Positions 1-4,585 of a stretch of 5,083 bases of DNA are shown here, piece by piece; within the stretch, counting starts at the first letter, position 1, and each line of letters starts with the position of its first letter. The notes under the pieces were generated by a model. It had not been told where the DNA came from. It did no database searches and saw nothing but the letters and a program-made list of their open reading frames with translations. The translations under genes were made by a program, and so were the position numbers. The stretch comes from Corallincola sp. GTDB taxonomy: Bacteria > Pseudomonadota > Gammaproteobacteria > Enterobacterales > Neiellaceae. The stretch spans positions 1 through 5,083 of the forward strand of contig JAGOCY010000148.1 in assembly GCA_017998495.1 (NCBI GenBank). Direction: 5' to 3'.

Positions 1-254
1 ATATGAAGGGGGGCGTCATGTTGGCCGATTTCACCCCGGCCAGCATGCAGCAGGGAGACCTTTTCGCTGACCAGCAGCAGGATCCCCGCAGCGAGGCTCT
101 GATGAAGGTGATTGACCAGATAAATCAGGGAAGGTTGGGAAAGGTCTACTTTGCCGCCAGGGGCCGGGACGCCAGCGAGTGGATGATGAAGCGAGATCAG
201 CTCAGTCCCCGCTATACCACCTGTATTAGCGAGCTCCCCGCGGTGAAGGCATGA
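1..254 (+). CDS. umuC: UmuC, DNA polymerase V catalytic subunit, C-terminal end (partial)
   Basis: Seen: an open frame entering from the left edge and ending in TGA at 252-254. Its sequence follows the C-terminal tail of UmuC: an MKGGVMLADFTP segment, then a GDLF motif (clamp-binding-like position), an SEALMKVIDQIN helix, and the closing WMMKRDQLSPRYTT block, typical of the DUF4113 tail of UmuC/RumB-type Y-family polymerases. Known: UmuC with processed UmuD' forms Pol V, which copies past DNA lesions in the SOS response, in the cytoplasm. The catalytic palm and fingers lie outside the window, so activity cannot be judged. The ATG at position 3 is an internal methionine, not the start. The 3' end overlaps the 3' end of the convergent regulator gene by 29 bases. 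Such genes occur in chromosomes, plasmids and prophages, so it does not by itself place the locus in the phage or the host. Confidence 0.93.
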   Translation, partial: MKGGVMLADFTPASMQQGDLFADQQQDPRSEALMKVIDQINQGRLGKVYFAARGRDASEWMMKRDQLSPRYTTCISELPAVKA

Positions 255-579
255 GTTTGACCAGCTTGGTCAACTGTTGCTGAAGAGAGGCCGACTTCGA
301 GAGTTGCGGCAACCTCTTTGGCCTTGGTGGAGCTTCTGGATGGAGGCAGAGCACCTTGATGACAATCCGTTTGTGGACTTTCCCCTCCTGTTTCCGCCCT
401 ACACGGACTTCGGAAACCAACTCCACACTATGCAGCGTGCGCAAGTAGCACATTAGCTGGCCCGCCTCACCACTGGGTATCTCAAGCACTTCGGCGACGT
501 CGTCCAGGTCGAAGAAGTCGCCGTACAGTAACCCCCAGCCCGCCATCCTCAGGGCGGGTGCTTTAAATACGCTATCCAC
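226..579 (-). CDS. CaiF/GrlA-family transcriptional regulator (putative)
   Basis: Seen: 117 residues, GTG start (579-577) chosen because AAGGAG lies 7 bases upstream (592-587 on the minus strand). Residues ~11-50 (AGWGLLYGDFFDLDDVAEVL..., then SGEAGQLMCYLRTL) look like a winged helix-turn-helix. Residues 51-77 give the beta-rich stretch with a basic GRKQEGKVHKR turn; a proline/lysine-rich tail follows from ~81. Known: CaiF (carnitine gene activator) and GrlA (LEE activator) have this size and pattern, with a conserved region of helix-turn-helix followed by a basic hairpin. Small members of this family are common on prophages, plasmids and islands. Inferred: a DNA-binding regulator; its targets are unknown. 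Its transcription runs head-on into umuC, and the last 29 bases overlap that gene. It is the first gene on the same strand downstream of Q, after a 960-base gap. The family assignment is from pattern memory and is moderately sure. Confidence 0.6.
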   Translation of the reverse strand: MDSVFKAPALRMAGWGLLYGDFFDLDDVAEVLEIPSGEAGQLMCYLRTLHSVELVSEVRVGRKQEGKVHKRIVIKVLCLHPEAPPRPKRLPQLSKSASLQQQLTKLVKLMPSPRGAR

Positions 580-586
580 TAAATCT

Positions 587-592
587 CTCCTT
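587..592 (-). promoter_or_regulatory. Shine-Dalgarno site setting a GTG start
   Basis: On the minus strand this reads AAGGAG, seven bases before GTG at 579. There is no in-frame ATG nearby with a comparable site, so it fixes the regulator's start at the GTG. Confidence 0.7.
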
Positions 593-871
593 TACTCAAC
601 TGTTCTCAATCTAGTCTGTGTGTAGCTGGCGCGCACACTATGGATAGGTCGATTTGGCGGTGTCACAACGGCAGGATATGTGGGTTTCGATGAACTGAGG
701 GAAGTGAGCCTAAAGGTGGATATGCTCAAAAAATGGGCCTTGGAAAAAACCCAAGAGGAATGCCAGGAAGCACGAAGATACCCTTCTCTCCACTAGCAAG
801 ACACCTCGATCTGGACAAAATATGAGCAATCAGCATTTGACTAAGAAAAAAAATAGTTCCACATGGTCAAA

Positions 872-887
872 GTTAGCGCCTGCTAAC
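872..887. repeat. Perfect 6-bp inverted repeat, operator-like
   Basis: GTTAGC (872-877) and GCTAAC (882-887) are exact inverted copies separated by GCCT. A 16-bp dyad in a non-coding AT-rich stretch fits a binding site for a dimeric repressor or activator, or a small hairpin. No T-run follows, so a terminator is unlikely. The factor is unknown. Confidence 0.45.
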
Positions 888-925
888 CGCCATTACCAAT
901 TATAACCAGCATTGCAAATACAATA

Positions 926-960
926 CATATCTTGATAGTGAGCACTACCACATCTTGATA
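926..960. repeat. Pair of direct 12-mers CAYATCTTGATA, 23 bp apart
   Basis: CATATCTTGATA (926-937) and CACATCTTGATA (949-960) match at 11 of 12 positions with starts 23 bp apart, about two helical turns, so both face the same side of the DNA. Each carries a small dyad (ATC-TT-GAT; the first extends to TATC-TT-GATA). This is the layout of a tandem operator or of two iterons. They lie just upstream of a DnaA-box 9-mer and ~200 bases before the small membrane-protein gene. Confidence 0.5.
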
Positions 961-968
961 TTTTCAGG

Positions 969-977
969 TTATCCACA
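969..977 (+). promoter_or_regulatory. Perfect consensus DnaA-box 9-mer
   Basis: TTATCCACA matches the strongest DnaA-box consensus exactly. It is embedded in a direct CAGGTT repeat (965-970 and 976-981). Only one exact copy is seen in the window, so a replication origin is not supported; DnaA-linked regulation or chance remain possible. Confidence 0.4.
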
Positions 978-1147
978 GGTTAAGCACAAAATACCCCAAG
1001 AATAAGGGGACTTGTCTTTATGAAAAATCGGGCGTAGCGTTCTTCACGATGACGCAGGATCACTACATATTGTGGTCTTCACGCAATTACCACCCAACAG
1101 AAGGAAGAAACAGATGGAATGCAGCATAACGACAATACCATGCCGAC

Positions 1148-1153
1148 AAGGAG
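1148..1153 (+). promoter_or_regulatory. Shine-Dalgarno site of the 72-residue gene
   Basis: AAGGAG sits six bases before the ATG at 1160, ideal spacing. It is the main reason to accept the small plus-strand frame as a real gene. Confidence 0.65.
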
Positions 1154-1159
1154 ACTCGT

Positions 1160-1378
1160 ATGGCAAAACAGAAGAGCCGCAATCGTGCGGTCCAGGGCTG
1201 CGACGGCAGCAAAAACAAAGCCCCGCAGCTCGTAACTGAAGGGCTTTGGAAAGGGTGGAAGCATTGGCTCTGGCAAGCCGTTGGATTCCTGTTTATGGCA
1301 CTACCTATCTGCATCACGAATTGGTGCGATGCAATACTCAAAGTCATTGACACTTATCGTGTCATCTTCGGTCACTGA
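1160..1378 (+). CDS. Small putative single-span membrane protein, unknown function
   Basis: Not recognised. Seen: 72 residues from an ATG with a strong AAGGAG site. Residues 1-34 are polar and strongly basic (K3, K5, R7, R9, K18, K20, K31, K34), with Cys14. Residues ~36-55 form one hydrophobic, tryptophan-flanked segment (W36, W38 ... W55) containing GFLFMALPICI. A short mixed-charge tail follows. Positive charges before the span predict the N-terminus in the cytoplasm and one inner-membrane helix. It lies on the opposite strand to the prophage operon and runs toward the end of Q, which is how morons (independently expressed cargo genes) are placed. Size and layout fit a small phage membrane protein such as an exclusion factor or a small toxin, but nothing in the sequence decides this. 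Three hairpins cluster around and after its stop codon. Reading frames on the opposite strand here look like shadows. Confidence 0.55.
   Translation: MAKQKSRNRAVQGCDGSKNKAPQLVTEGLWKGWKHWLWQAVGFLFMALPICITNWCDAILKVIDTYRVIFGH
1348..1364. repeat. Hairpin TGACAC/GTGTCA inside the end of the small gene
   Basis: Perfect 6-bp arms (1348-1353, 1359-1364) with loop TTATC. It lies in the last codons of the 72-residue gene and is followed at 1370-1383 by a second small dyad (GGTCA/TGACC, loop CTGA) that spans the stop codon. No T-run follows either. Confidence 0.45.
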
Positions 1379-1384
1379 TGACCA

Positions 1385-1410
1385 CGGTGGCGACCTGATG
1401 GTTGCCACCG
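1385..1410. repeat. Strong 11-bp hairpin just after the small gene
   Basis: Arms 1385-1395 (CGGTGGCGACC) and 1400-1410 (GGTTGCCACCG) pair over 11 bp with one G-T wobble and a TGAT loop. It begins six bases after the TGA of the 72-residue gene. Only CTTTC follows on the plus strand, so a classic intrinsic terminator is not shown; it could protect the mRNA 3' end, act as a factor-dependent terminator, or fold over the ATG at 1399, which lies at the loop edge. Confidence 0.5.
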
Positions 1411-1535
1411 CTTTCAACGGCTGGAGCGAACCCAACCGACAAACTATTTACGATGTAAACGTAACTCTGCGCAACCTGGAAGGCAAATATTTTACTCAAA
1501 ATGGGCTCGCGCGATGCATTTTGAAGCCCATTTAG
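1399..1535 (+). CDS. Possible 45-residue ORF, doubtful
   Basis: Not recognised. An ATG at 1399 opens 45 codons ending in TAG at 1533-1535. The composition is protein-like (a segment reading YDVNVTLRNLEGKYF) and codon choice resembles the neighbours. A weak GGTGG at 1386-1390 could serve as ribosome site, but both it and the start codon lie within the strong hairpin 1385-1410, and the stop codon lies beside the terminator-like stem. It follows the 72-residue gene by 20 bases. It may be a remnant or a chance frame. Confidence 0.22.
1497..1533 (-). terminator. Likely rho-independent terminator after Q
   Basis: Arms AAATGGGCT (1499-1507) and AGCCCATTT (1525-1533) are exact inverted copies, 9 bp, with a 17-base loop. 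Read on the minus strand the stem begins eight bases after the TGA of Q and is followed by TTTTGAG, a short U-run. The flanking A and T runs make it potentially bidirectional, which would suit the convergent plus-strand gene. The long loop and short U-run lower certainty. Confidence 0.5.
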
Positions 1536-1541
1536 CCGCCT

Positions 1542-2171
1542 TCACGCCGCCGTCACCCGCTTATAGAACGCCGCCACTTCGCTCTCCTGCACATGGCACC
1601 AGGCCAGCACTGCTTGATAAAGCGGGTACCACTGCCGCTCCCATTCCCCGCGGCTAAGCGTCCCCAGCAGGGGTTCGATGGCACGGCGCACCTGGGTGCC
1701 GGGGATGGGCCGCAGCCCGGTACCACCGCAGCGCGGGCACACCTTGTCGACGGCCTTGCCGTGCAGGCGACTCAGATCCAGATCTCGGATCACCCCGCGC
1801 CCATGGCAGAACTGCGGGTGACAGGCCGCCCCGGGCGTGTCCACCGTGCGGCAGTAGTGTTGCACCGCCAGCGCGGCGATCGCCTTCAGGGCCATCCCCT
1901 GGCCACGCTCCTTGATGGCCCCCACATACTTGGGTGCCAGCTTGCTGCACTCCGCCATCACCCCGATCACCGCCTTGCGATGGCTCTCCTTGTCCTTGGT
2001 GTAGCGGGCCATCATCAGTGCCAACCCCACCCCTTCATATTTCTGCACCAGCCCCAGCGCCCCCAACACATCGGCCTGCGTCAGGTGAGAGGGCCCGGTG
2101 GAGCGAGACTGGATGGCCTGGATCATCGCCGAGCGGGGTTCCCCTATCGAAAGCGCATATTCGAGTCGCAT
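1542..2171 (-). CDS. Q: Phage late-gene antitermination protein Q (phage 82 type)
   Basis: Role in the family: Q binds DNA near the late promoter pR', joins RNA polymerase paused just after initiation, and makes it read through terminators so that lysis and structural genes are expressed. Seen: 209 residues. The N-terminal half has the LTQADVLGALGLVQ and VGLALMMARYTKD segments typical of phage 82-like Q (compare ITDVMAAQGMVQ and LGLALFLAKV in that family). Then comes a zinc-binding section: C117/H118 and C122 before HGRG, an intervening DLDLSRLHGKAVDKVC, and CPRCGGTG with C145 and C148. The C-terminal part (~R174-K204) is the Trp-rich EWERQWYPLYQAVLAW helix region. GGAGG lies seven bases before the ATG. 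The start overlaps the stop of the DUF1064 gene by one base (TGATG), so translation is probably coupled. It is the last gene of the operon and is followed by a terminator-like hairpin. No recognisable lysis gene follows. Confidence 0.87.
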   Translation of the reverse strand: MRLEYALSIGEPRSAMIQAIQSRSTGPSHLTQADVLGALGLVQKYEGVGLALMMARYTKDKESHRKAVIGVMAECSKLAPKYVGAIKERGQGMALKAIAALAVQHYCRTVDTPGAACHPQFCHGRGVIRDLDLSRLHGKAVDKVCPRCGGTGLRPIPGTQVRRAIEPLLGTLSRGEWERQWYPLYQAVLAWCHVQESEVAAFYKRVTAA

Positions 2172-2539
2172 CAGAATGCCTCCAGTGACCAGTGGGCGCC
2201 TTTGCGCTGAACCCCGACGAAGGTGAACATCCAGTGCTGCTTGGCGGCCACCTTGATCTTCACCCGGGCGTCATCCTCCCAGAACCCCTTCACCTCGTGC
2301 AGCTCGATCAGCCCATCCCGGCGCACCACCATGAAATCCGGGGTGTAGAAGGTCTTGTCGGCCAGCCGCAGCTTGAGCGGTTCAAACTCGTAGTGCAGCA
2401 CCTCGCCCGCCAGCATCAGCGTGCGCAGGTGGCCGGCATAGGCCTCCTCGGTCTTGTTCATGGATCCCGGTACCGGCTGCGGACGGGCTCTCGCCTTCAC
2501 CCTCCGTCCACCTGTAGGCTTCCCACTGTATGGCGTCAT
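2171..2539 (-). CDS. DUF1064 phage nuclease-like protein, PD-(D/E)XK type
   Basis: Seen: 122 residues from the ATG at 2539, chosen because it overlaps the upstream stop as ATGA and has GGGAG seven bases before it; the frame stays open further upstream, but that would overlap the upstream gene more deeply. Residues 1-26 are basic and proline/glycine-rich. The domain begins at MNKTEEAYAGHL (27-38), followed by YTPDF (65-69) and ELHEVKGFW (79-87). E31 or E32, D68, E82 and K84 fit the acidic and lysine positions of a PD-(D/E)XK active site. Known: DUF1064 proteins are common in the nin-like regions of lambdoid and other tailed phages and are thought to be resolvase-like or VRR-like nucleases; biochemical proof is thin. 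Inferred: processing of branched recombination or replication intermediates alongside the DUF968 protein. An alternative start at M27 (2461) has no ribosome site before it. Confidence 0.8.
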   Translation of the reverse strand: MTPYSGKPTGGRRVKARARPQPVPGSMNKTEEAYAGHLRTLMLAGEVLHYEFEPLKLRLADKTFYTPDFMVVRRDGLIELHEVKGFWEDDARVKIKVAAKQHWMFTFVGVQRKGAHWSLEAF

Positions 2540-3525
2540 CCAAACACTCCCAGGCCGGCGGCCTTGTTCAACGTCATCACGACGTGATCCAGCTGGCTGC
2601 CGTGGGTTTGCTCCCACTGCTGCCAGCCGTTGTTGTGCAATTCCATGTGTGCCTGGTGGCAGAGCGGAAAGGTCATCAGGTCATTGGTCTTGCTGCCCAT
2701 CACGCTGAGCCCGTGCCCCACCACGTGGTGAGCCTCGATGCCCTCGGTCTGGCCGGTCACCACGCACGGCAACTGGCGGACGAACGCCAGATAGTTGGCA
2801 GACTCCCAGCGCCGCATCTTGGGGCGTGGGATATGCAGCATCGGCGGCTCCGGGTCGATGGCCTTCACCGCTGGCTTGATACGCAGCCGGCCGCGCAGCT
2901 CGGCCAGCGGATCTTGCTCCAGCAGTTCGGTGCGATTCACCCGATAGCGGGCATCGGTCTCCCGATAGCCGCGCCCTGGCACCAGCAACCGCTCCGGCTC
3001 CAGCGGCGGCAAGCGGCAGGCGTGGCGCACCACGGCGATCGGCAGATGCTGCTGCACCTTGAACACGCTGGCCCACCAGCAGAGATCCCGTGCCTGCAAC
3101 TGGGCAAGGGCAACCCCACACCAGCCAGCCACCCGGGTCAGCAGTGCCCGGGTGATCGCCGCTGCGTGCTCCGCCGGGTTGAACGGCAACTGGCCATCTC
3201 GGTATGCGTTGTCATGGTGCCAGCACAGGGGGAGCGGCAGACCCCCCATCTCGGTGGTGACCGATTCCCCGATACAGCCATGGCCGATCAGGCACTGGCC
3301 CACGTTGCGCAAGGCCAGCTCGCCGCCGGCGGCGTTGACGATGGCAGGGTTGAGAAGAGCACTGGCCAGCTCCGGGAACTGGGTCAGCAGGTCGCCACCA
3401 TCTGGGGCAGGAACCAGTACCGCCGGGCGGTTGGCCAGGGAGGTGCGAAGCTGTGCCAGCCCCTCCCCCACCTTCAGCAGCACCATCCCCATCTCCGGCA
3501 CAAAGACCGGATGGGTCGGGATCAT
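2536..3525 (-). CDS. DUF968 phage protein with HNH-like C-terminal domain
   Basis: Seen: 329 residues. The C-terminal ~90 residues follow the DUF968 pattern known from E. coli prophage proteins such as YdfU: W240-ESANYLAFVR, LPCVVTG (C254), AHHVVGHG (H266, H267, H271), MGSKTNDL (N281), PLCHQAHMELH (C289, H293, H297), then GSQL and a closing helix. The HH, N and CxxxH...H residues match an HNH/beta-beta-alpha-metal nuclease core. The first zinc pair is incomplete: the usual CxxC reads C254-V-V-T257. The N-terminal ~230 residues are less conserved, with an NPAEHAAAITRALLTRV helix region. Start at 3525 is supported by ATGA overlap with the upstream gene and a GGAG eight bases away. Known: the family sits just before Q or resolvase genes in lambdoid prophages; its function is not established. 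Inferred: a structure- or strand-specific endonuclease or DNA-binding partner in recombination. Confidence 0.82.
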   Translation of the reverse strand: MIPTHPVFVPEMGMVLLKVGEGLAQLRTSLANRPAVLVPAPDGGDLLTQFPELASALLNPAIVNAAGGELALRNVGQCLIGHGCIGESVTTEMGGLPLPLCWHHDNAYRDGQLPFNPAEHAAAITRALLTRVAGWCGVALAQLQARDLCWWASVFKVQQHLPIAVVRHACRLPPLEPERLLVPGRGYRETDARYRVNRTELLEQDPLAELRGRLRIKPAVKAIDPEPPMLHIPRPKMRRWESANYLAFVRQLPCVVTGQTEGIEAHHVVGHGLSVMGSKTNDLMTFPLCHQAHMELHNNGWQQWEQTHGSQLDHVVMTLNKAAGLGVFG

Positions 3526-3785
3526 CCCAGCTTCTCCACCATCTCGAGCTTGTCGAGCAGCGGGCCCAGGCGGGCAAGCAACTGATAGCTGGCGGTGCGG
3601 CGCAGGGCGAGAGATTCAGAGGCAATGACCCGGCGGGCGGCCTCGGCGGCGGTCATGCCCGGGCAGGCGGTGTCAATGGAACGGAACAACTCGGCGCTGG
3701 CGTTGATGGCGGCCCCGGCCGGATTGCTGGCCTGCTGCTGCAGGTGCTGCACTCTGGCCGCACTGCGGCTAGTAAACTTGCTCAT
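3522..3785 (-). CDS. Small helical phage protein, unknown function
   Basis: Not recognised. Seen: 87 residues, rich in Ala, Leu, Arg and Gln. A basic N-terminal part (1-20), a middle AGAAINASAELFRSI segment, then PGMTAAEAARRVIASESLALRRTASYQLLARLGPLLDKL split by a glycine, which reads as two amphipathic helices. There is no signal peptide, membrane span or cysteine motif. AAAGGGG lies about five bases before the ATG. The start overlaps the upstream gene by 17 bases and the stop overlaps DUF968 as ATGA. Tight placement between two other operon members argues that it is real and co-translated. A DNA-binding or adaptor role is possible, but no evidence selects one. Confidence 0.7.
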   Translation of the reverse strand: MSKFTSRSAARVQHLQQQASNPAGAAINASAELFRSIDTACPGMTAAEAARRVIASESLALRRTASYQLLARLGPLLDKLEMVEKLG

Positions 3786-3987
3786 GTGACCCCTTTACCT
3801 CACGGTAGTGGTTCAGCCAATCGCGGAAATACTCCTGGTTATCCACGGGCTGATTGATGATTGCCCTGGCAACATCCTCTCGGGTCGCCAGGTTGCGGCG
3901 GCACTGCCAAACCAGCAAAGCCGCCTGCTTATCCAACTCTATCCGCTGACGCTCCTGATCAGGTAGCAGCGCCAGATTGAATGTCAT
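3769..3987 (-). CDS. Small phage protein, unknown function
   Basis: Not assigned to a named family. Seen: 72 residues; highly polar and probably helical, with ERQRIELDKQAALLVWQCRR (12-31), then LATREDVARAI (33-43), which could be a small helix-turn-helix-like pair, and EYFRDWLNHYR (52-62). Proteins with this ending (NQP...FRDxLNHYR) are familiar as small uncharacterised enterobacterial and Aeromonas prophage products, by memory only. A GGGGGAG lies 12 bases before the ATG, rather far. Its start overlaps the exonuclease gene by 29 bases and its stop overlaps the next gene by 17 bases. The deep overlaps at both ends are the longest in the operon and suggest translational coupling. Confidence 0.65.
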   Translation of the reverse strand: MTFNLALLPDQERQRIELDKQAALLVWQCRRNLATREDVARAIINQPVDNQEYFRDWLNHYREVKGSHEQVY

Positions 3988-4585
3988 GACCAGCGCTCAC
4001 TCCCCCTGTCAGCCCCTGCTTGAAGGCGTTCAGTATGTGGATCAGGTATGCCGCTTCATGGCGGGCATCGTGCAGAGCGTGGTGGCGGGTCCCCTCGAAA
4101 GGCAGCTGATACTTGGGGTCAATGCCCAGCAGTTGCCGCCCCATCCAGACCACAGTGCGCAGGCTCTGGTTGCCACGAAACCACCAGGGCTGCTCAACTC
4201 CCCACTGCTGATAGGCATGCGTCAACAGCACGTTATCGAACTCACTGCCATTGCCCATCACCTCGACCGCTGCCACCTTCTCGAAATGGCGGCCGAGGAA
4301 GTTGGCCAACGCCTGCAGCGCATCCACCAGGAACAGTCGGCCGGCATTGCCGAACATCTCCTCCCAGGCGGCCGGGCTCTCCACCTTCTGCCGTTCCCAG
4401 AAAGCCTGGGTGTCGTCGTCACGCTGGCGGCCCTGCGCCAGATCGACCCGGCAGTAGAACTCATCCACGACCTGCAGTTGTGCCACATCGACAATGACGA
4501 TCCCGATGGTGCCGATCACAGCATCCACCCCCTTGCCGAGGGTCTCGATATCCACGACGGCGACAAGGCTCGGGTTACTACTCAT
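3959..4585 (-). CDS. Phage 3'-5' exonuclease, DnaQ-like DEDDh family
   Basis: Role: removal of nucleotides from 3' ends of DNA or RNA, using two metal ions. Seen: 208 residues. All DEDDh positions are present: VVDIETLG gives D12 and E14 (Exo I motif), GNGSEFDNVLL gives D117 (Exo II), and HHALHDARHEAAY gives H168 and D173 in the H-x4-D spacing (Exo III). The overall form, with WWFRGNQSLRTV between motifs II and III, matches the prophage 3'-5' exoribonuclease/Rv2179c-like group and the exonuclease found next to RecT-type genes in lambdoid phages. AAGGAG lies eight bases before the ATG; the start overlaps the DUF3850 stop as ATGA. The last ~18 residues (after FKQGLTGG) are low in conservation and overlap the next gene. 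Inferred: trimming of ends in phage recombination or RNA turnover; the substrate cannot be read from the sequence. Confidence 0.85.
   Translation of the reverse strand: MSSNPSLVAVVDIETLGKGVDAVIGTIGIVIVDVAQLQVVDEFYCRVDLAQGRQRDDDTQAFWERQKVESPAAWEEMFGNAGRLFLVDALQALANFLGRHFEKVAAVEVMGNGSEFDNVLLTHAYQQWGVEQPWWFRGNQSLRTVVWMGRQLLGIDPKYQLPFEGTRHHALHDARHEAAYLIHILNAFKQGLTGGVSAGHDIQSGAAT

Larger units (their letters stand above)
580..1159. other. AT-richer gene-poor region with operator-like repeats
   Basis: No convincing protein gene is seen in these 580 bases on either strand. The stretch is visibly richer in A and T than the operon to its right, especially 820-1000. It holds an imperfect palindrome with GTGTG (618-622) and CACAC (634-638) arms near the regulator's promoter region, an inverted repeat at 872-887, two near-identical 12-mers at 926-960, a DnaA-box 9-mer at 969-977, and an 8-base direct repeat TCTTCACG at 1041-1048 and 1076-1083. 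A TATAAC at 901-906 resembles a -10 box, but no good -35 box is spaced before it. A weak TTCACG/CATATT pair (1043-1048, 1066-1071, spacing 17) could serve the small gene at 1160. The clustering of repeats suggests a control region. Confidence 0.5.

Noticed and set aside
600..720. LexA-type SOS box near the regulator or umuC
   Set aside because: No CTGT-N8-ACAG arrangement was found; the umuC promoter would lie outside the window.
704..796. Short plus frame from GTG, about 30 codons, Lys/Glu-rich
   Set aside because: Composition is protein-like and the frame is open from 626, but there is no well-spaced ribosome site, it is very short and nothing is recognised.
969..977. Replication origin
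   Set aside because: Only one exact DnaA box and two 12-mers are present; no initiator gene or further iterons are seen in the window.
993..1017. CCCC/GGGG dyad followed by CTTGTCTTT as a terminator
   Set aside because: The stem is only four base pairs and the T-run is interrupted.
1079..1353. Two minus-strand frames opposite the small membrane-protein gene
   Set aside because: No ribosome site, Cys/Ser/Phe-rich shadow composition; the plus frame has a strong ribosome site.
1593..2210. Long plus-strand open frame of 205 codons opposite Q
   Set aside because: It is the antisense shadow of the well-supported Q gene; its His/Pro/Gln/Arg-rich composition is typical of GC-rich shadows.
2455..2480. 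Clustered GGATCC and GGTACC sites resembling a cloning linker
   Set aside because: They lie in frame inside the DUF1064 gene with no break in coding sequence, so chance is the better explanation.
2530..3585. Plus-strand open frame of 351 codons opposite DUF968
   Set aside because: Longer than the real gene, but its product is low-complexity and unlike any family, while the minus strand has the full DUF968/HNH motif series and coupled starts.
3839..3848. Second DnaA-like box (TTATCCACG)
   Set aside because: One mismatch from consensus and inside a coding region; expected by chance.
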